Assembly: GCA_948567375.1 (NCBI GenBank)
Contig: OX419757.1
Coordinates: forward strand, 24,862,001 to 24,926,000
Length of the DNA stretch: 64,000 nt
Reading direction: 5' to 3'
Origin: Lunularia cruciata
Taxonomy: Eukaryota > Streptophyta > Marchantiopsida > Lunulariales > Lunulariaceae
Below are positions 1 to 11,537 of the stretch, piece by piece. The notes under the pieces are model-generated. The model saw nothing but the letters and a program-made list of their open reading frames with translations, did not search any database and was not told the DNA's origin. Numbering within the stretch: position 1 is the first letter of the stretch; each line of letters starts with the position of its first letter. The translations under genes and the position numbers were made by a program.

Positions 1-1491
1 ACTACCTCCAAAACCCCGTGATAAGGGCGATGCTATCGAACTCCCTCCGAAATCTTCCTTCCGTGAGCTATGTATAGAAGATTGCTCTGATATTGAGAAG
101 TGGGTGTTGCTAGTTTTTAGTTATCAGAGATGGGAAGTTTCAATAAAAAAGTAAAAATTTTGTTAGTGTGCCGTCAGATTTGGCTGAGCGCATTCACTCG
201 AATTCAGGGAGAGTGGAGAGAAAAAGTAGGTGCACCAGCCTAGGAAGTAAGAATTTGAGATCAAGGGATATTGAATGCATTCAACTCCAACCGCTTGACA
301 TGGGGTTCTATTTCCATTAGCAAATTCCCATCCGGTTGAATTGCTGGATCATGCACTTCTCCTGGTATATCTAATATTGAACATTCTCCATTAGTTGCTT
401 TCTAATTTGTTGATTTAAATCCTCCACATTCTCTAGAGAAGTCTAGTTGTGTGTTGTATTCTCCCGTATTGAAACTTCAAGCTCTTTTTGCAGTGGTTTC
501 ATCCAATCCATCATTTGACCTTAGAAACCAATGGGTGTGAAATCCAAGGGTAAAGATGATAGATTTAGAATGATATCTCACCATTATAGTCAAATCTTGG
601 ATTATCTAGAAGACCCTTACTATTTCAACTAAATACATAGAGAAAACAGTAAGAAACCGGTACATAAGAGTACATAAAGTCTAGAGGCAAGATAGAGGAA
701 GGCTCCAATTCCACAAAGAAACCATCTACTTCAACTAGCACAACACACCAGCTTCAAAGATAGCTTTGCCATCAATGGTCTCCACCTTCGCCCAAGATCT
801 TTCTAATATGACCAAGTTAAGAAGCAAATCTATCAAGGCCAAGGAGAGATGCAAATTGGCAAAAATAAAAGCTCAAAAGGTGGCCAAGATGGCAAAGTTA
901 CAACTCAAAGGCAAAATATAAAAAAGAGCTTTATTTTCAGCAGAGTTAGAGAATAGGAGAATTAAAGAAAGGACTTTATTCTCCAAGTTAGAGAAGAAGA
1001 GAATTAAAGAGAGAAAGTCCAAGTCCAAAAGGTTTCGTTCTATGATTTTAGAATTTTAGAATAGCAAAATTGGGAAGACATCCAAAGAGATCAAAAGTAT
1101 AATGAGTATCATGCCCAGTCTAGACAATACACCTCAATATAGATAGTCCTCCTATGGACATAGATAGTACCTCTATTGATAGTTCTAGTAACAATAGCAA
1201 AAGTGCTATGTCCTAGCAAACGTGCAAGGCTAGAAGGCATGGCCAAAACACATTCATGGTTGTAACTTGTTGTCACTCTCTTTATTGAGTGAGTGAGTTT
1301 CCATGTTTTTTTTGCACTTTTTATATGTTATAAAAAGTACCTTGATTTACACATTTACACACTATGCTTGTCATGCGTATATACATCACTATATAACATA
1401 CATCACTGTCAACATCACACACTATAGAAGCACAACTCACATATAAGTCATGCATGGACTCTCAAGTACCACAATGATGTAATCAGTTTGT
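1..1491. other. Unassigned left flank, no recognisable gene
   Basis: No LINE sequence is seen until about 1492. A frame is open from the window edge (2-154, 50 codons, ending TAA) and could be the tail of a longer frame to the left; I do not recognise its peptide. A short basic frame at 775-1059 is listed separately. Bases 1260-1490 are AT-rich with runs such as ATATACATCACTATATAACATAC split over the region, and hold nothing I can name. Confidence 0.5.
775..1059 (+). pseudogene. Lys/Arg-rich reading frame with one in-frame stop
   Basis: Reading from ATG 775, 94 codons run to TAG at 1057-1059, broken once by TAA at 919-921. The product would be very basic (many K and R). It holds an imprecise internal repeat: RALFSAELENRRIKER is followed by RTLFSKLEKKRIKER. 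I do not recognise the family. It could be a decayed basic, nucleic-acid-binding stretch of another retroelement or chance coding; the direct repeat is the only real sign of structure. Confidence 0.25.
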
Positions 1492-2583
1492 AACACCAAG
1501 GAAGGGGCTTTGGAGGTATTGCTACTTACGTCAGATTTGGCTTTGAGAAATCAGTCTCTTTGATAGGTCAAGATTCAAATGGACAATACCAATGGCTGAG
1601 GATTGGAGGAGTTGCCACACCTTGCTTCATTGCTGTTTGTTACTTTGCCCCGTTGACATCACCAATCTATTCAAGTGGAGTTCTCAACACCATGCAGCCT
1701 TTCCATTCCTTGACAAAGGATGTGTTGGAGTTTCAAAGTAAAGGTGTAGTACTTGTTCTTGGTGATTTCAATGCTAGGATCCAAGCCTCTCAGATCTCTG
1801 ACTTGAGTGACATTGAGAATGATCATCTCCATAGCTTGATAGACCATTCTAGTGCTTGGTCCCGCTCTTCCAAAGATCTTATGTCCAACTCCATGAGTGA
1901 GCACTTTTTGAGCTTTGGTACCAATTGTAGCTTGAAGATCTTGAATGGCCTTTCTGAATTTCCAAAAACTTGTAAAAGCACATGCTTTGCCTCAGGTGGA
2001 TCAAGCACCATGGATTATATGCTCACTTCAGCTGATGATATCCACTTTGTCTCAGATTTTATTGTTTTAGATCCTCAACCAACATCTGACCATGCACCTC
2101 TATCTTGTGCCATCCTTCTTCCTTGCGTCAATAGAACCACATTACCTATTGACCATGCCTTTAGAGGAAAACTTTGTCTAGATTTTCACAAGAGAGACTT
2201 GTACCAACAACTTATCCAAGAGAAACTGAGTTCTATGGAGTGGAGTTCTGATTTTCAACAACATAGTGATCAGTTGGTTGAGCTTCTTCAATCTACATCA
2301 ACTACTTTCTTTCAAAGAGGTTCTCATAGGAAGAGACTTGGTCTCCCTTGCAATAGGTGGTATGATGCTGATTGTGAAATTGCAAGGATCAAAGCTATGG
2401 ATAGGTCTCTTGATCAGATTGCACAAAATCAGGCCTTTGTTTCATATAGAAAGTTGTTGAAGTGCAAAAAGCAAGCATTTTTTAGACTTGAGGGGGTTGA
2501 GTTGAGCACTGAACTGATGAGCAATCCCAAGGTTTTTTGGAAGAAGGTAAACATCAGATCCCCATCTCCATTGCTGGACCTAA
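1492..2583 (+). mobile_element. LINE copy A, upstream part: ORF2 endonuclease
   Basis: This 5'-truncated LINE copy encodes most of the APE-type endonuclease of ORF2, the enzyme that nicks target DNA for target-primed reverse transcription. One frame is open from 1560 to 2583. The GDFNARIQ motif and the SDHAPLSC motif (catalytic Asp-His) are present. The N-terminal part with the catalytic Asn (FWNVHG) and Glu (VETWE) is missing because the copy begins at GRGFGG. After the endonuclease comes the linker to RT (PKVFWKKVNIRSPSPLLDL). The copy is cut at 2583 by LINE B and resumes at 7893. Duplicated bases CCTAA (2579-2583 and 7893-7897) flank the insert. Confidence 0.85.
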
Positions 2584-2691
2584 ACAATGAAATAACAATC
2601 AAACAATCAAATATAAAGCCCGATAGACCCAAAGAGTCAAAAGGCTGGAAACAGAATACAAAACTCAAGAAATGAGAGCCTAGGCAAGGGC

Positions 2692-5600
2692 CTAGGACAT
2701 CTGACCAATCTGTAACAAATTGGTCTGATGTAAACTAACCTCTGTCATGTACTTCCATAACGCTAAAGCTTCAACATGTAAAAGAGTTGAGAAATCACTA
2801 CAAGTAATCTGATGTCTAACTCTAATCTGCATGTAACAAGGGCAATCAACAAACACATGATGCTCATCCTCAACTTTGCTCATAGTACACAATTTGCAAA
2901 GTTGCATGGAGTGCTCTATCTGCTGCCAACGTCCTTGTTCTACTTCTAGTCTATGAGAACTAGTTCTATATTGAGCGAGAACATGTCTAAGTGAAGTAGA
3001 AATCCTAGCCAAGAGTGAATCTTGCTCAAAATACACCAACATAAGATTTACAAACTGCTGATATAATATCATCTTGGTACTAGGTTGCTGCCATAAGTGT
3101 AGTAAGAACTGCTCCTTGATCACCTCTCAAAGTGCAATAGGCTCCAATCTCCAATGTCGCTCACAAACATTCCACCTTGTGGCCCATGCAATCAGATCTG
3201 TATACCAACCAATAGATAGAGTGGCACAAAAAGCTTGGTAGGGAAGTCTCTCATGCTCCATGGACCTTACCTTAGTGGCATATGTGAGAACCAAGAACAA
3301 AGCTTCAGCCTCAAGAGGCAAAAACCCAGTTTCAGCAAGCAGCAATACATAAGGAGTTTGAGTCCTCACTCCAAGTTCATCACACAAAAATAGTTTCTGA
3401 ATTTTCTCCACCTTTTGCCACCATGTCTTCTTAGTCTCTAGACCCCAAATCTGAGTACCATAGAGAACCATCGGCTGCACAAGAGATCTGAATAGCACCT
3501 TCTTCAACTCCCATGTGGTAAGATGAACAAGTCTAGAGCAATTCATGAGTGAATACAAAGCTCTAAAGCCTGCATTGATTCTCATCTTCACACAAGTAGA
3601 CCAACTATAGTCATGAGAAAACTCAAGGCCCAAGTACTTATAAGAAGAAACCTGCTTGAATTGTTGTCCATTTAAAAAGAAAGGTGTGACACCTTTAGAA
3701 CCCACCACAATCACCTTGGACTTGTCAAGGTTCACCTCCATCTTTGTTTGATTGCAAAAGCAAAGTAGAGAATCCAACAGCTTCTGTAAACTCTGTGGAT
3801 TTGTGGAGAGAAGCAATACATCATCTGCATAAAGGAGTGCATGTATCATCAAAGAGCCAACCTGTACACCTATAGCTCCAGCTTCCATGAGCAGACTACT
3901 AGATCATTGCTCAAGATTCTGAATAGAGTTTGAGATAGAGAGCAGCCTTGAATCACACCCATTGTGCTAAGGACATCTTGAGAGCTCAAAGGTGAAAGTT
4001 TCACAATCACTTTCTCATAGAGTCTAGAGATAGCACCAATCAGATCAGTTGAAGCACCCACTTCAATGAGTCTCTCACTTAGAGATTTCCTCAGCACCTT
4101 ATCAAAGGCCTTCCTGAAATCAATAAAGGCAACAAAGAGAGCTCTCCCAACACCCTTGGATTTCCACCACAAAACATGGAGTACCAATAGGTGGTCCAAA
4201 GTACTAAAGCCTGATCTGAAACCAGCTTGGCACTTAGCTCAAATTTTGTGCTTTTCAGCCCAAGTGCTCAACCTTGGCTCCAAAATTTGACCAGACAACT
4301 TGGCAAAGACACTACCAACAAGTATTGTATGATAATTGGTGATAACATCTCTCTAGCCAGACTTGTGAATAGGAACTACCTTCTTAAAGCACCATCTATC
4401 AAGAAAGCCACACTTGCTTGTCTCATTCAAATGAGAAGTGAGTATTGAAATCAGTTGGCTACCGCACCACTTCAGAACTTCAACACATAGTCCATCAAGG
4501 TCTTCAGCCTTAACATTTGCCAACTTCTTCAATTGGTACTTGACATGAGCTTCAGAGATGGTGAGAGCAGATCCAAGGCAAGGTGCCATGCTTGGAGCAT
4601 TAGGGAAAAAGTACAGATCCTTCACATAGTCACAAAACTCATTCAGGTCCAGCGATGGAGATAGAGATCAGATAGTTATCTTCTTCCAAAAAGCCTTGGG
4701 ATTGCTTGTCAGTTCAGTGCTCAACTCAACCCCCTTGAGTCTCAAAAATGCTTGCTTTTTGCACTTCACCAACTTTCTGTATGAAACAAAGGCCTGATTT
4801 TGTGCAATCTGATCAAGAGACCTATCCATAGCTTTGATCCTTGCCATTTTGCAATCAGCATCATACCACCTATTGCAAGGGAGACCAAGTCTCTTCCCGT
4901 GAGAGCCTCTTGGAAACAAAGAAGTAGATGTGGATTGAAGAAATTCAACCAATTGATCACTACGTTGTTGAAAATCAGAAATCCACTCCATAGAACTCAA
5001 TTTCTCTTGGATAGCTTGTTGGTACAAGTCTCTCTTGTGAAAATCTAGAAAAAATTTTCCTCTAAAGGCATGTTCAATAGGTAATGTGGTTCTATTGAGG
5101 CAAGGAAGAAGGATGGTACATGATAGAGGTGCATGGTCTGATTCTGGTTGAGGATCTAAACCAGCAAAATCTGAGACATGATGGATATTATTAGCTGAAG
5201 TGAGCATATAATCTATGGTGCTTGATCCACAAGAGGCAAAGCATGTGCTTTTACAAGTTTTTGGAAATTGAGAAAGGCCATTCAAGATCTTCAAGCTACA
5301 ATTGGCACCAAAGCTCAAAGAGTGCTCACTCATGGAGTTGGACATAGGATCTTTGGAAGAGCGTGACCAAGCACTAGAATGGTCTATCAAGCTGTGGAAA
5401 GGATCATTCTCAAGGTCACTCAACTCAGGGATCTGAGTGGCTTGGATCCTAGCATTGAAATCACCAATAACAAGTACTGCACCTTTACTTTGAAACTCTA
5501 ACACATCCTTCGTCAAGGAATGGAAAGGCTGCATGGTGTTGAGAACTCCTCTTGAATAGATTGGTGATGTCAATTGGGCTAAGTTACAAACAGCAATGAA

Positions 5601-5934
5601 GCAAGGTGTGGCAACTCCTCCAATCCTCAGCCATTGGTATTGTCCACTTGAATCTTGACCTATCAAAGAGATTGATTTCTCAAAGCCAAATCTGACGTAA
5701 GTAGCAAAACCTCCAAAGCCCCTTCCTTTGTGTTGTCTCCGCTTGTTCCAGGTTGAACCAACAAGAGTGAATCCTTCAATATCTTGAATGGTGTTTCCCT
5801 CATGTTCCCATGTCTCCACAAGATTGATCAGATCAGCATCATCCCACAAAGGCTTAGCGCTGGAGTACTTGGTATATGTGAGCCCATGAACATTCCAAAA
5901 TAGCACTCTAAGGATCTGGAATTGCTATGCATTA
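2692..5934 (-). pseudogene. LINE B ORF2: endonuclease, RT, Cys/His finger (broken)
   Basis: The frame starts directly after the ORF1 stop (TAG 5937-5935) and ends at TAG 2694-2692, a span of about 1,081 codons. Endonuclease pieces at 5906-4668 keep FWNVHG (Asn), VETWE (Glu), GDFNAR and ESDHAP (Asp-His). RT pieces: ELCDYVKD to KKVVPIHKSG (4625-4353), motif A FIDFRKAFD (4199-3870), then a frameshift near motif B, and YADD (HALLYADDVLLLS) in 3888-3127. The C-terminal finger LCKLCTMSKVEDEHHVFVDC lies in 3123-2692. Breaks: TAG after HKSG near 4352, TGA replacing CGA near 4240, a frameshift near 3880 and TGA replacing CGA near 3125. There is no AUG between the ORF1 stop and the endonuclease core, so it was probably translated as an extension of ORF1. 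Confidence 0.85.
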
Positions 5935-6764
5935 GTTGACAATTTCTTTTGAGTAATCACAACTCTATTATCTCTCAAGAATGCAACAAACCTGCTTGTT
6001 GAGCCTCCTTCACTTTTGCTAATTCTCCCTACTTTACTTGCCATTGGAGAGGTGTGAGATCAAGGTCCAACGAGATACGCCGCCCCTTTAGTATAGCTTT
6101 GTTCCCCATCATTGCATTCCTTTGAGTTTCGGAGCCAAACCTCACCAAAATACTTCTTGCTTGTGCACCTTGTTGTCCCAATCTATATGCTTGCAAAATC
6201 TGAGGATCATGGACTCTCAAAGAATCAGCAATAAACTCACACACTATGGCCTTGGTGTCTTCCTTCTCAATCCCTGGCAAACCTGAAATCCTCAAGTTAT
6301 TCATTCTGACCAATTGGTTCTCCTTCTCAATCTCATGCTCTTGCAAGTAAGAGATTTGAGCCACCTTCGTAGCTTCAGCATATGACTTCATCTTGACCTC
6401 TAATGTGTCAACCACCTCTTGCAGCCCTCCATTTTGTGAAGCAATGTTGGTGGCTTGTGCTCCCAAGGAAGCAACCTTCTCAGTAGCATCCACCATACCC
6501 TTTGTGGAGTCTAACATCAAATTGCTACTCTTCTTGAGTTCTTGGATATCTACGGTGATCAAATTCAAAGATTCTTTTCACATTCAAGACATCTACTCTT
6601 ACGGTTTGCAAATCTGCCATAAGAGTGTTTATGCATTGATACATGGGGGCAAAAAAGCTCTTGAGTTCCTTGTGGAAGTCATTTGCTTTTCTATACATTT
6701 CAGCAAGCTGTTGCTATTTTGAAGCTATCTCAGCAATGTCTTGCATCATCTTAGAAGCTTCCAT
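5935..6764 (-). pseudogene. LINE B ORF1 (L1-type RNA-binding protein), frameshifted
   Basis: Homologous to the intact ORF1 at 17373-18212. ATG is at 6764-6762 and the shared stop TAG at 5937-5935, followed by CAATTC. A heptad-like N-terminal stretch is followed by an RRM-like block (MNNLRISGLPG, AYRLGQQGAQARSILVRF) and a basic C-terminal part (LTPLQWQVK). An extra T near 6570 shifts the frame and a stop near 6029 truncates the C-terminal domain. In an active copy the protein would coat LINE RNA in a trimeric RNP; this is inferred from family resemblance. Confidence 0.8.
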
Positions 6765-7892
6765 TCTAAAAGCTCTAAAAAGATACTATGAGAATGTATC
6801 CTCTGGTTCACTCAGGCTCTGTGAACACCAATAGCTCTACAAACACTTTTTCTTTTTCTCATGAACCAAAAATCTACTCCTTTGGAATTGTAAATCAAAA
6901 GTTACAAACTTTTGAATTTGAAGTTCTACTACATGAAAATTTTGAAATCTTACAGATTTCGAAAATTCACAACCTTGGCTACAGTACATTAAAATCTACA
7001 AGTGATGACTCAATCAAAAGCTCTTGAGAAATTCTATCCAATGAACCAAAAATGAACTCATTTGAGCCAATAGACATGGAGTTATTGTCTCTAGAGTTAT
7101 CTATGGTAAACTTCTAAACCTCATTGAGTCACATAATTCAAATGCTTATAACTTCAAGCACAAAGCTTTAAATTCTATGAAAACAATTTCAATCAATAGC
7201 TCTTGACAAGATGCTTCTAATGAGACCAAGATCACCTCATTTGAAGATGTGAGTCCAAAGTTCCAGCCCCTGAAAGTTGCAGATTTGAGCACCACCAACC
7301 GCACAAGAACCCAGATTGATTAAATTCGAAACTTCTTCCAGAGAACTCCAACTTCAGCAGGCAGGTATGCAAAAGAAAGCCATTTCACAGGTGTTTCCAA
7401 TGAGGCCAAGATTGAAAGATTTGGACATGGAACCAAAAAGTTACAAGGTGTTGAAAATAGAGCTCAAACCCTAAAATCTATGCGAGATGGCAGAATTCAA
7501 ATCTTCATAACTTTCTATGTGTATGTGCTTTGCAAGCACGCCTGGTATAAATCAAAAGAGCTTCCGATAGGTGCTTCTGATGCTACAAAAATCACTCTAT
7601 TTGGACACCATATGATGAAGATTTGAATTCTCAAGTCTGGCTCTTGTGTCAAAAATTTCAATCACTCATAACATTTGGCACAAAGGTCAGAATGATGTAA
7701 TCTTGGTGGCTATAGAAAGCTCTTGGCCAGGCGCTACGAACAAGATAAGAATTGCAATGCTTGGACATGTATGTAAGGAGATATGGCTTCTTAAACTTTC
7801 AGGACTCCTCTTCTCTCAAACTTTCAGGACTCCTCTTCTCTCAAACTTTCGAACTTTCTCCTCTTCACACTCTCCAACTTTCTTTCCAAGTG
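6765..7892 (-). promoter_or_regulatory. LINE B 5' leader (type I), likely internal promoter region
   Basis: About 1.1 kb without a coding frame lies between the element's 5' end and ORF1. It matches the leaders of copies M (58326-59409), O (44843-45814) and F (18213-18842). LINEs normally carry an internal promoter here, but no TATA box or other core element is obvious. The 5'-most part holds a perfect 25-bp tandem repeat (7801-7850) that copy M has only once. Confidence 0.6.
7801..7850 (-). repeat. 25-bp perfect tandem duplication at LINE B 5' end
   Basis: Two identical adjacent 25-bp units (7801-7825 and 7826-7850) contain AGGACTCCTCTTCTCTCAAA. The related leaders of M and F carry one unit, so the duplication arose in B or its source. 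Confidence 0.9.
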
Positions 7893-9391
7893 CCTAAGCT
7901 TTGTGATTATGTGAAAGATCTGTACTTTTCCCTTGATGCTCCAAGCATGGCACCTTGCCTTGGATCTGCTCTCACTATATCTAAAGCTGATGTCAAGTAC
8001 CAACTAAAGAAGTTGGCCAATGGTAAGGCTGAAGACCTTGATGGATTATGTGTTGAACTTCTGAAGTGGGGCGGTAGCATGTGATTTCAGTACTCACTTC
8101 TCATTTGAATGAGGCAATCAAGTGTGGCTTTCTAGAGAGATGGTGCTTCAAGAAGGTCGTTCCTATTTACAAGTCTGGCCAGAGAGATGTTGTCACCAAT
8201 TATTGTACCTTACTAGTTGGCAGAATCTTTGCTAAGTTGTATGGTCAAATTTTGGAGTCTAGGTTGAGCACTTGGGCTGAAAAGTAAAAAGTTCAAGCTA
8301 AGTGCCAAGCTGGTTTCAGATTGGGCTTTAGCACCTTGGATCACCTATTGGTATTCCATGTTTTGTGGTGGAAATCTAAGGGTGTTGGGAGAGCTCTCTA
8401 TGTTGCATTTATTGATTTCAAGAAGGCCTTTGGTAAGGTGCTTAGGAAATCTCTAAGTGAGAGACTCACTCAAGTTGGTGTTTCAGCTGATCTGATTGGT
8501 GCTATCTCTAGACTCTATGAGAAAGTGGTTGTGAGACTTTCATCTTTGAGCTCTCAAGATGTCCTTAGCACAATGGGTGTGATTCAAGGCTGCTCTCTAT
8601 TTCCAACTCTATATGGAATCTTCATCGATGATCTGGAGAGACTACTCATGGAAGCTAGAGCTACTGGTGTACAGGTTGGGTCTTTGATGATACATGCAAA
8701 TGAAAGAGTGCTTCTCTCCACCAATCCACAGAGTTTACAGAAGCTGTTGGATTCTCTTCTCTTGTTTTGCAATCAAACAAAGGTGGAGGTGAACCTTGAC
8801 AAATCCAAGGTGATTGTGGTGGGTCCTAAAGGTGTCACACCTTTCTTTTCTGCTGGACAGCAATTGGAGCAGGTTTCTTCTCACAAGTACTTGCGCCTTG
8901 AGTTTTCTCATGACTATAGTTGGTTTACTTGTGTGAAGATGAGAATCAATGCAGGGTTTAGAGCTTTGTATTCACTCATGAACCGCTCTAGACTTACTCA
9001 CCTTGCCACATGGGAATTGAAGAAGGTGCTGTTCAGATCTCTTGTGCAGCTGGTGGTTCTCTATGGTGCTCAAGTTTGGGGTCCAGGTACAAAGAAGACA
9101 TGGTGGCAAAAGGTGGAAAAAGTTCAGAAATTGTTTTTGTGTGATAAACTTGGGGTGGAGACTCAAACTCCCTATGTATTGCTACTTGCTAAAATAGTGT
9201 TTTTGCCTCTTGAGGCTGAAGCTTTGTTTTTAGCTATCACATATGCCATTAAGGTGAGGTCCATGGAGCATGAGAGCCTTCCCTACCAAGCTTTTTGTGC
9301 CACTCTATCTGTTGGTTGGTATACAGATTTGGTTGCATGGGCCACCAAGTGGAATGTTTCTGAGCGACATTGGAAATTGGACCCTATTATG
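7893..9391 (+). mobile_element. LINE copy A, downstream part: broken reverse transcriptase
   Basis: Copy A continues after insert B with the RT domain: ELCDYVKDLYF (7899), then a frameshift at about 8082, a stop near 8285, and a long frame 8321-9406. Motif A reads FIDFKKAFG (Asp to Gly at the second conserved position) and motif B QGCSLFPTLYG. The YADD catalytic box is lost: a small deletion leaves MIHANERVLLS near 8690-8715, so this RT is dead. The copy stops at RHWKLDPI where the tail of LINE C begins (9392). Confidence 0.85.
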
Positions 9392-10033
9392 AACAATGAA
9401 ATATAGAGCCCAAAAGACCCAAAGACTCAAAGGGCTAGAAATGCAATACAAAACACATGAAATGTGAGCCTAGGCAAGGGCCTAGGGCATCTCACCAATC
9501 TGTAATAAATTGGTCCGATGTAAACTAACCTCTGTCATGTACTTCCCTAATGCTAAAGCTATAAGAGAGTTGAGAAATCACTACAAGTAATCTGATGTCT
9601 AACTCTAATCTGCATGTAACAAGGGCAATCAACAAACACATGATGCTCATCCTCAACTTTGCTCATAATACACAATTTGCAAAGTTGCATGGAGTGCTCT
9701 ATCTGATGCCAACCTCCTTGTTCTACTTCTAGTCTATGAGAACTAGTTCTATATTGAGCGATAACATGTCTAAGTGAAGTAGAAATCCTAGCCAAGAGAT
9801 AATCTTGTTCACAATACACCAACAAAGGATTTACAAACTACTCATAGAACACCATCTTGGTACCGGGTTGCTGCCATAAGCGTAATAAGAACTGCTCCTT
9901 GATCACCTCTCGAAGTGCAATAGGCTCCAATCTACAATGTCGCTCACAAACATTCCACCTTGTGGCCCATGCAATTAGATCTGTATACCAACCAATAGAT
10001 AGAGTGGCACATAAAGCTTGGTAGGGAAGTCTC
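9392..10033 (-). mobile_element. LINE copy C, 5'-truncated 3' end
   Basis: A 3'-terminal piece of about 640 bp on the minus strand. A short tail (ACAATGAAATAT near 9392) and 3' UTR are followed by the ORF2 C terminus, with the finger CKLCIMSKVEDEHHVFVDC in 9825-9559 and LPYQALCATLSIGWYTDL in 10062-9838. It abuts A at the tail side and D head to head at about 10033. The region near 10031-10045 has a short repeated CAAGGCT at the junction. Confidence 0.8.
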
Positions 10034-10580
10034 AAGGCTTCAAGGCTGCTCTCTATCTCCAACTCTGTTCGGAATCTTCATCGATGATCTAGAGAGTCTA
10101 CTCATGGAGGCTGGAGCTACAGGTGAACATGTTGGCTCTTTGATGATACATGCCTTCCTTTATGTAGGTGATATATTGCTTCTCTCCACAAATCCATAGA
10201 GTTTACAGAAGCTGTTTGATTCTCTACTTTGCTTTTGCAATCAAACAAAGATGAAGGTGAACCTTGACAAGTCCAAGGTGATTGTGGTGGGTTCTAAAGG
10301 TGTAACACCTTTCTTTTTTGATGGATAGCAACTGGAGCAGGTTTCTTCTTGTAAGTACTTGGGCCTTGAGTTTTCTCATGACTATAGTTGGTCTACTTGT
10401 GTGAAGATGAGAATCAATGCAGGGTTTAGAGCTTTGTATTCACTCATGAATCGCTCTAGACTTGCTCATCTTACCACATGGGAGTTGAAGAAGGTGCTGT
10501 TCAGATCTCTTGTGCAGCCGGTGGTTCTCTATGGTACTTAGATTTGGGGTCCAAGTACTAAGAAGTCATGGTGGCAAAAG

Positions 10581-11300
10581 GTGGAGAAAATTCAGAAACT
10601 ATTTTTGTGTGATGAACTTGGAGTGAGGACTCAAACTCCATATGTATTGTTGCTTGCTGAAATTGGGTTTTTGCCTCTTGAGGCTGAAGCTTTGTTATTG
10701 GCTCTCACATCTGCCACTAAGGTGAGGTCCATGGAGCATGAGAGACTTCCCTACCAAGCTTTCTCTGCCACCTTATCTATTGGTTGGTATACAGATCTGA
10801 TTGCATGGGCCACAAGGTGGAATGTTTCAAAGCGACATTGGAGATTGGAGCCTATTGCACTTCAAGAAGTGATCAAGGAGCAGTTCTTACTTTACTTATG
10901 GCAGCAACCCTGTACCAAGATGGTGTTCTATCAGCAGTTTGTAAATCCTATGTTGGTGTATTGTGAGCAAGATTATCTCTTGGCTAGGATTTCTACTTCA
11001 CTTAGACATGTTATCGCTCAATATAGAACTAGTTCTCATAGACTAGAAGTAGAACAAGGGCGTTGGCAGAAGATAGAGCACTCCATGCAACTTTGCAAAT
11101 TGTGTACTATGAGCAAATTTGAGGATGAGCATCATGTGTTTGTTGATTGCCCTTGTTACATGCAGATTAGAGTTAGACATCAGATTACTTGTTGTGATTT
11201 CTCAACTCTCTTACAGGTTGAAGCTTTAACGTTAGGGAAATACATGACAGAGGTTAGTTTACATCGGACCAATTTGTTACAGATTGGTAAGATGCCCTAG
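10581..11300 (+). pseudogene. LINE D ORF2 C-terminal region with Cys/His finger, open
   Basis: This is the best preserved ORF2 C terminus. Near the end of the 239 codons, LCKLCTMSKFEDEHHVFVDC gives a C-x2-C-x8/9-H-x4/5-C pattern, the usual place for the C-terminal zinc-finger-like motif of L1-clade ORF2. The last residues LLQIGKMP are encoded by the bases that form the two 3'-terminal stem-loops, and the stop codon sits inside the second stem. No start codon belongs here; the frame is a remnant of the longer ORF2. Confidence 0.75.
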
Positions 11301-11313
11301 GCCCTTGCCTAGG
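11267..11313 (+). promoter_or_regulatory. Two consecutive stem-loops at the LINE 3' end
   Basis: Stem 1 is ACCAAT (11268-11273) pairing with ATTGGT (11283-11288) over a 9-nt loop; some copies extend it to GACCAAT/ATTGGTC. Stem 2 is CCTAGGC (11296-11302) pairing with GCCTAGG (11307-11313) over CCTT. Most copies keep both. In DD and M the stem 2 loop is TTTG while the stem is unchanged. In some LINE clades such structures are how RT recognises its template; that role is inferred here. Confidence 0.6.
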
Positions 11314-11406
11314 CTCACATTTCATGTGTTTTGTATTGTGTTTCCAACCTTTTGACTCTTTGGATCTTCAGGGCTTTATATTTCATAATTTCATTGTTGT
11401 TTCATG

Positions 11407-11500
11407 TCCTAAGCTTTGGCCTATGCTCACATTTCATGTGTTTTGTATTGTGTTTCCAGCCGTTTGATTCTTTGGGTCTTTTGGGCTTAATATTTCATTG
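11407..11500 (+). mobile_element. LINE fragment P: 3' UTR only
   Basis: A second copy of the LINE 3' UTR follows D in tandem. It begins inside the stem-loop (CCTAAGCTTTGGCC) and ends ATATTTCATTG. This is either an extremely 5'-truncated insertion or a duplication of the D 3' end. The loop sequence differs from D (CTTTGG against CCCTTG), which favours separate origin. Confidence 0.65.
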
Positions 11501-11537
11501 TTCTTTGTTCATCGATTCCAATGTCCAAAACGAGTTT
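11501..11537 (+). other. Spacer between two LINE tails, resembles chromovirus sequence
   Basis: About 35 bases separate the P tail from the E tail. GATTCCAATGTCCAAAAC and the seven bases after it (11514-11538) match the chromovirus sequence at 54128-54152 at about 21 of 25 positions by eye. It may be a remnant of a chromovirus copy into which the LINEs inserted. The match is too short to be sure. Confidence 0.35.

Larger units (their letters stand above)
2584..7892 (-). mobile_element. Full-length LINE copy B inserted in copy A
   Basis: This is the most complete copy in the window, about 5.3 kb. On the minus strand it runs 5' leader (7892-6765), ORF1, UAG, ORF2, 3' UTR and a degenerate CAATGAAA-type tail (2584-2625 on the plus strand). 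It lies inside plus-strand copy A, with a probable 5-bp target-site duplication CCTAA. The reading frames have several frameshifts and stops, so the copy is dead. The leader and ORF2 signatures (GVLNT, LLCFCNQTK) place it in what I call type I. It gives the best estimate of full element length. Confidence 0.85.
10034..11406 (+). mobile_element. LINE copy D, 5'-truncated, RT to 3' end
   Basis: Begins at RT motif B (GCSLSPTLFGIFIDDL). The catalytic box is changed to YVGD near 10162 and stops follow (TAG at 10198, 10327 and 10540). From 10581 a 239-codon frame is intact to the stop TAG 11298-11300. The 3' UTR carries the CCTAGGC stem-loop and ends with TTTCATAATTTCATTGTTG. The copy is followed at once by a second, 3'-UTR-only copy (P). 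Confidence 0.85.

Noticed and set aside
9392-11406. Head-to-head copies C and D as a twin-priming inversion
   Set aside because: Twin priming leaves one tail at an outer end. Here both C and D have their own 3' UTR and tail, so they are two separate pieces.
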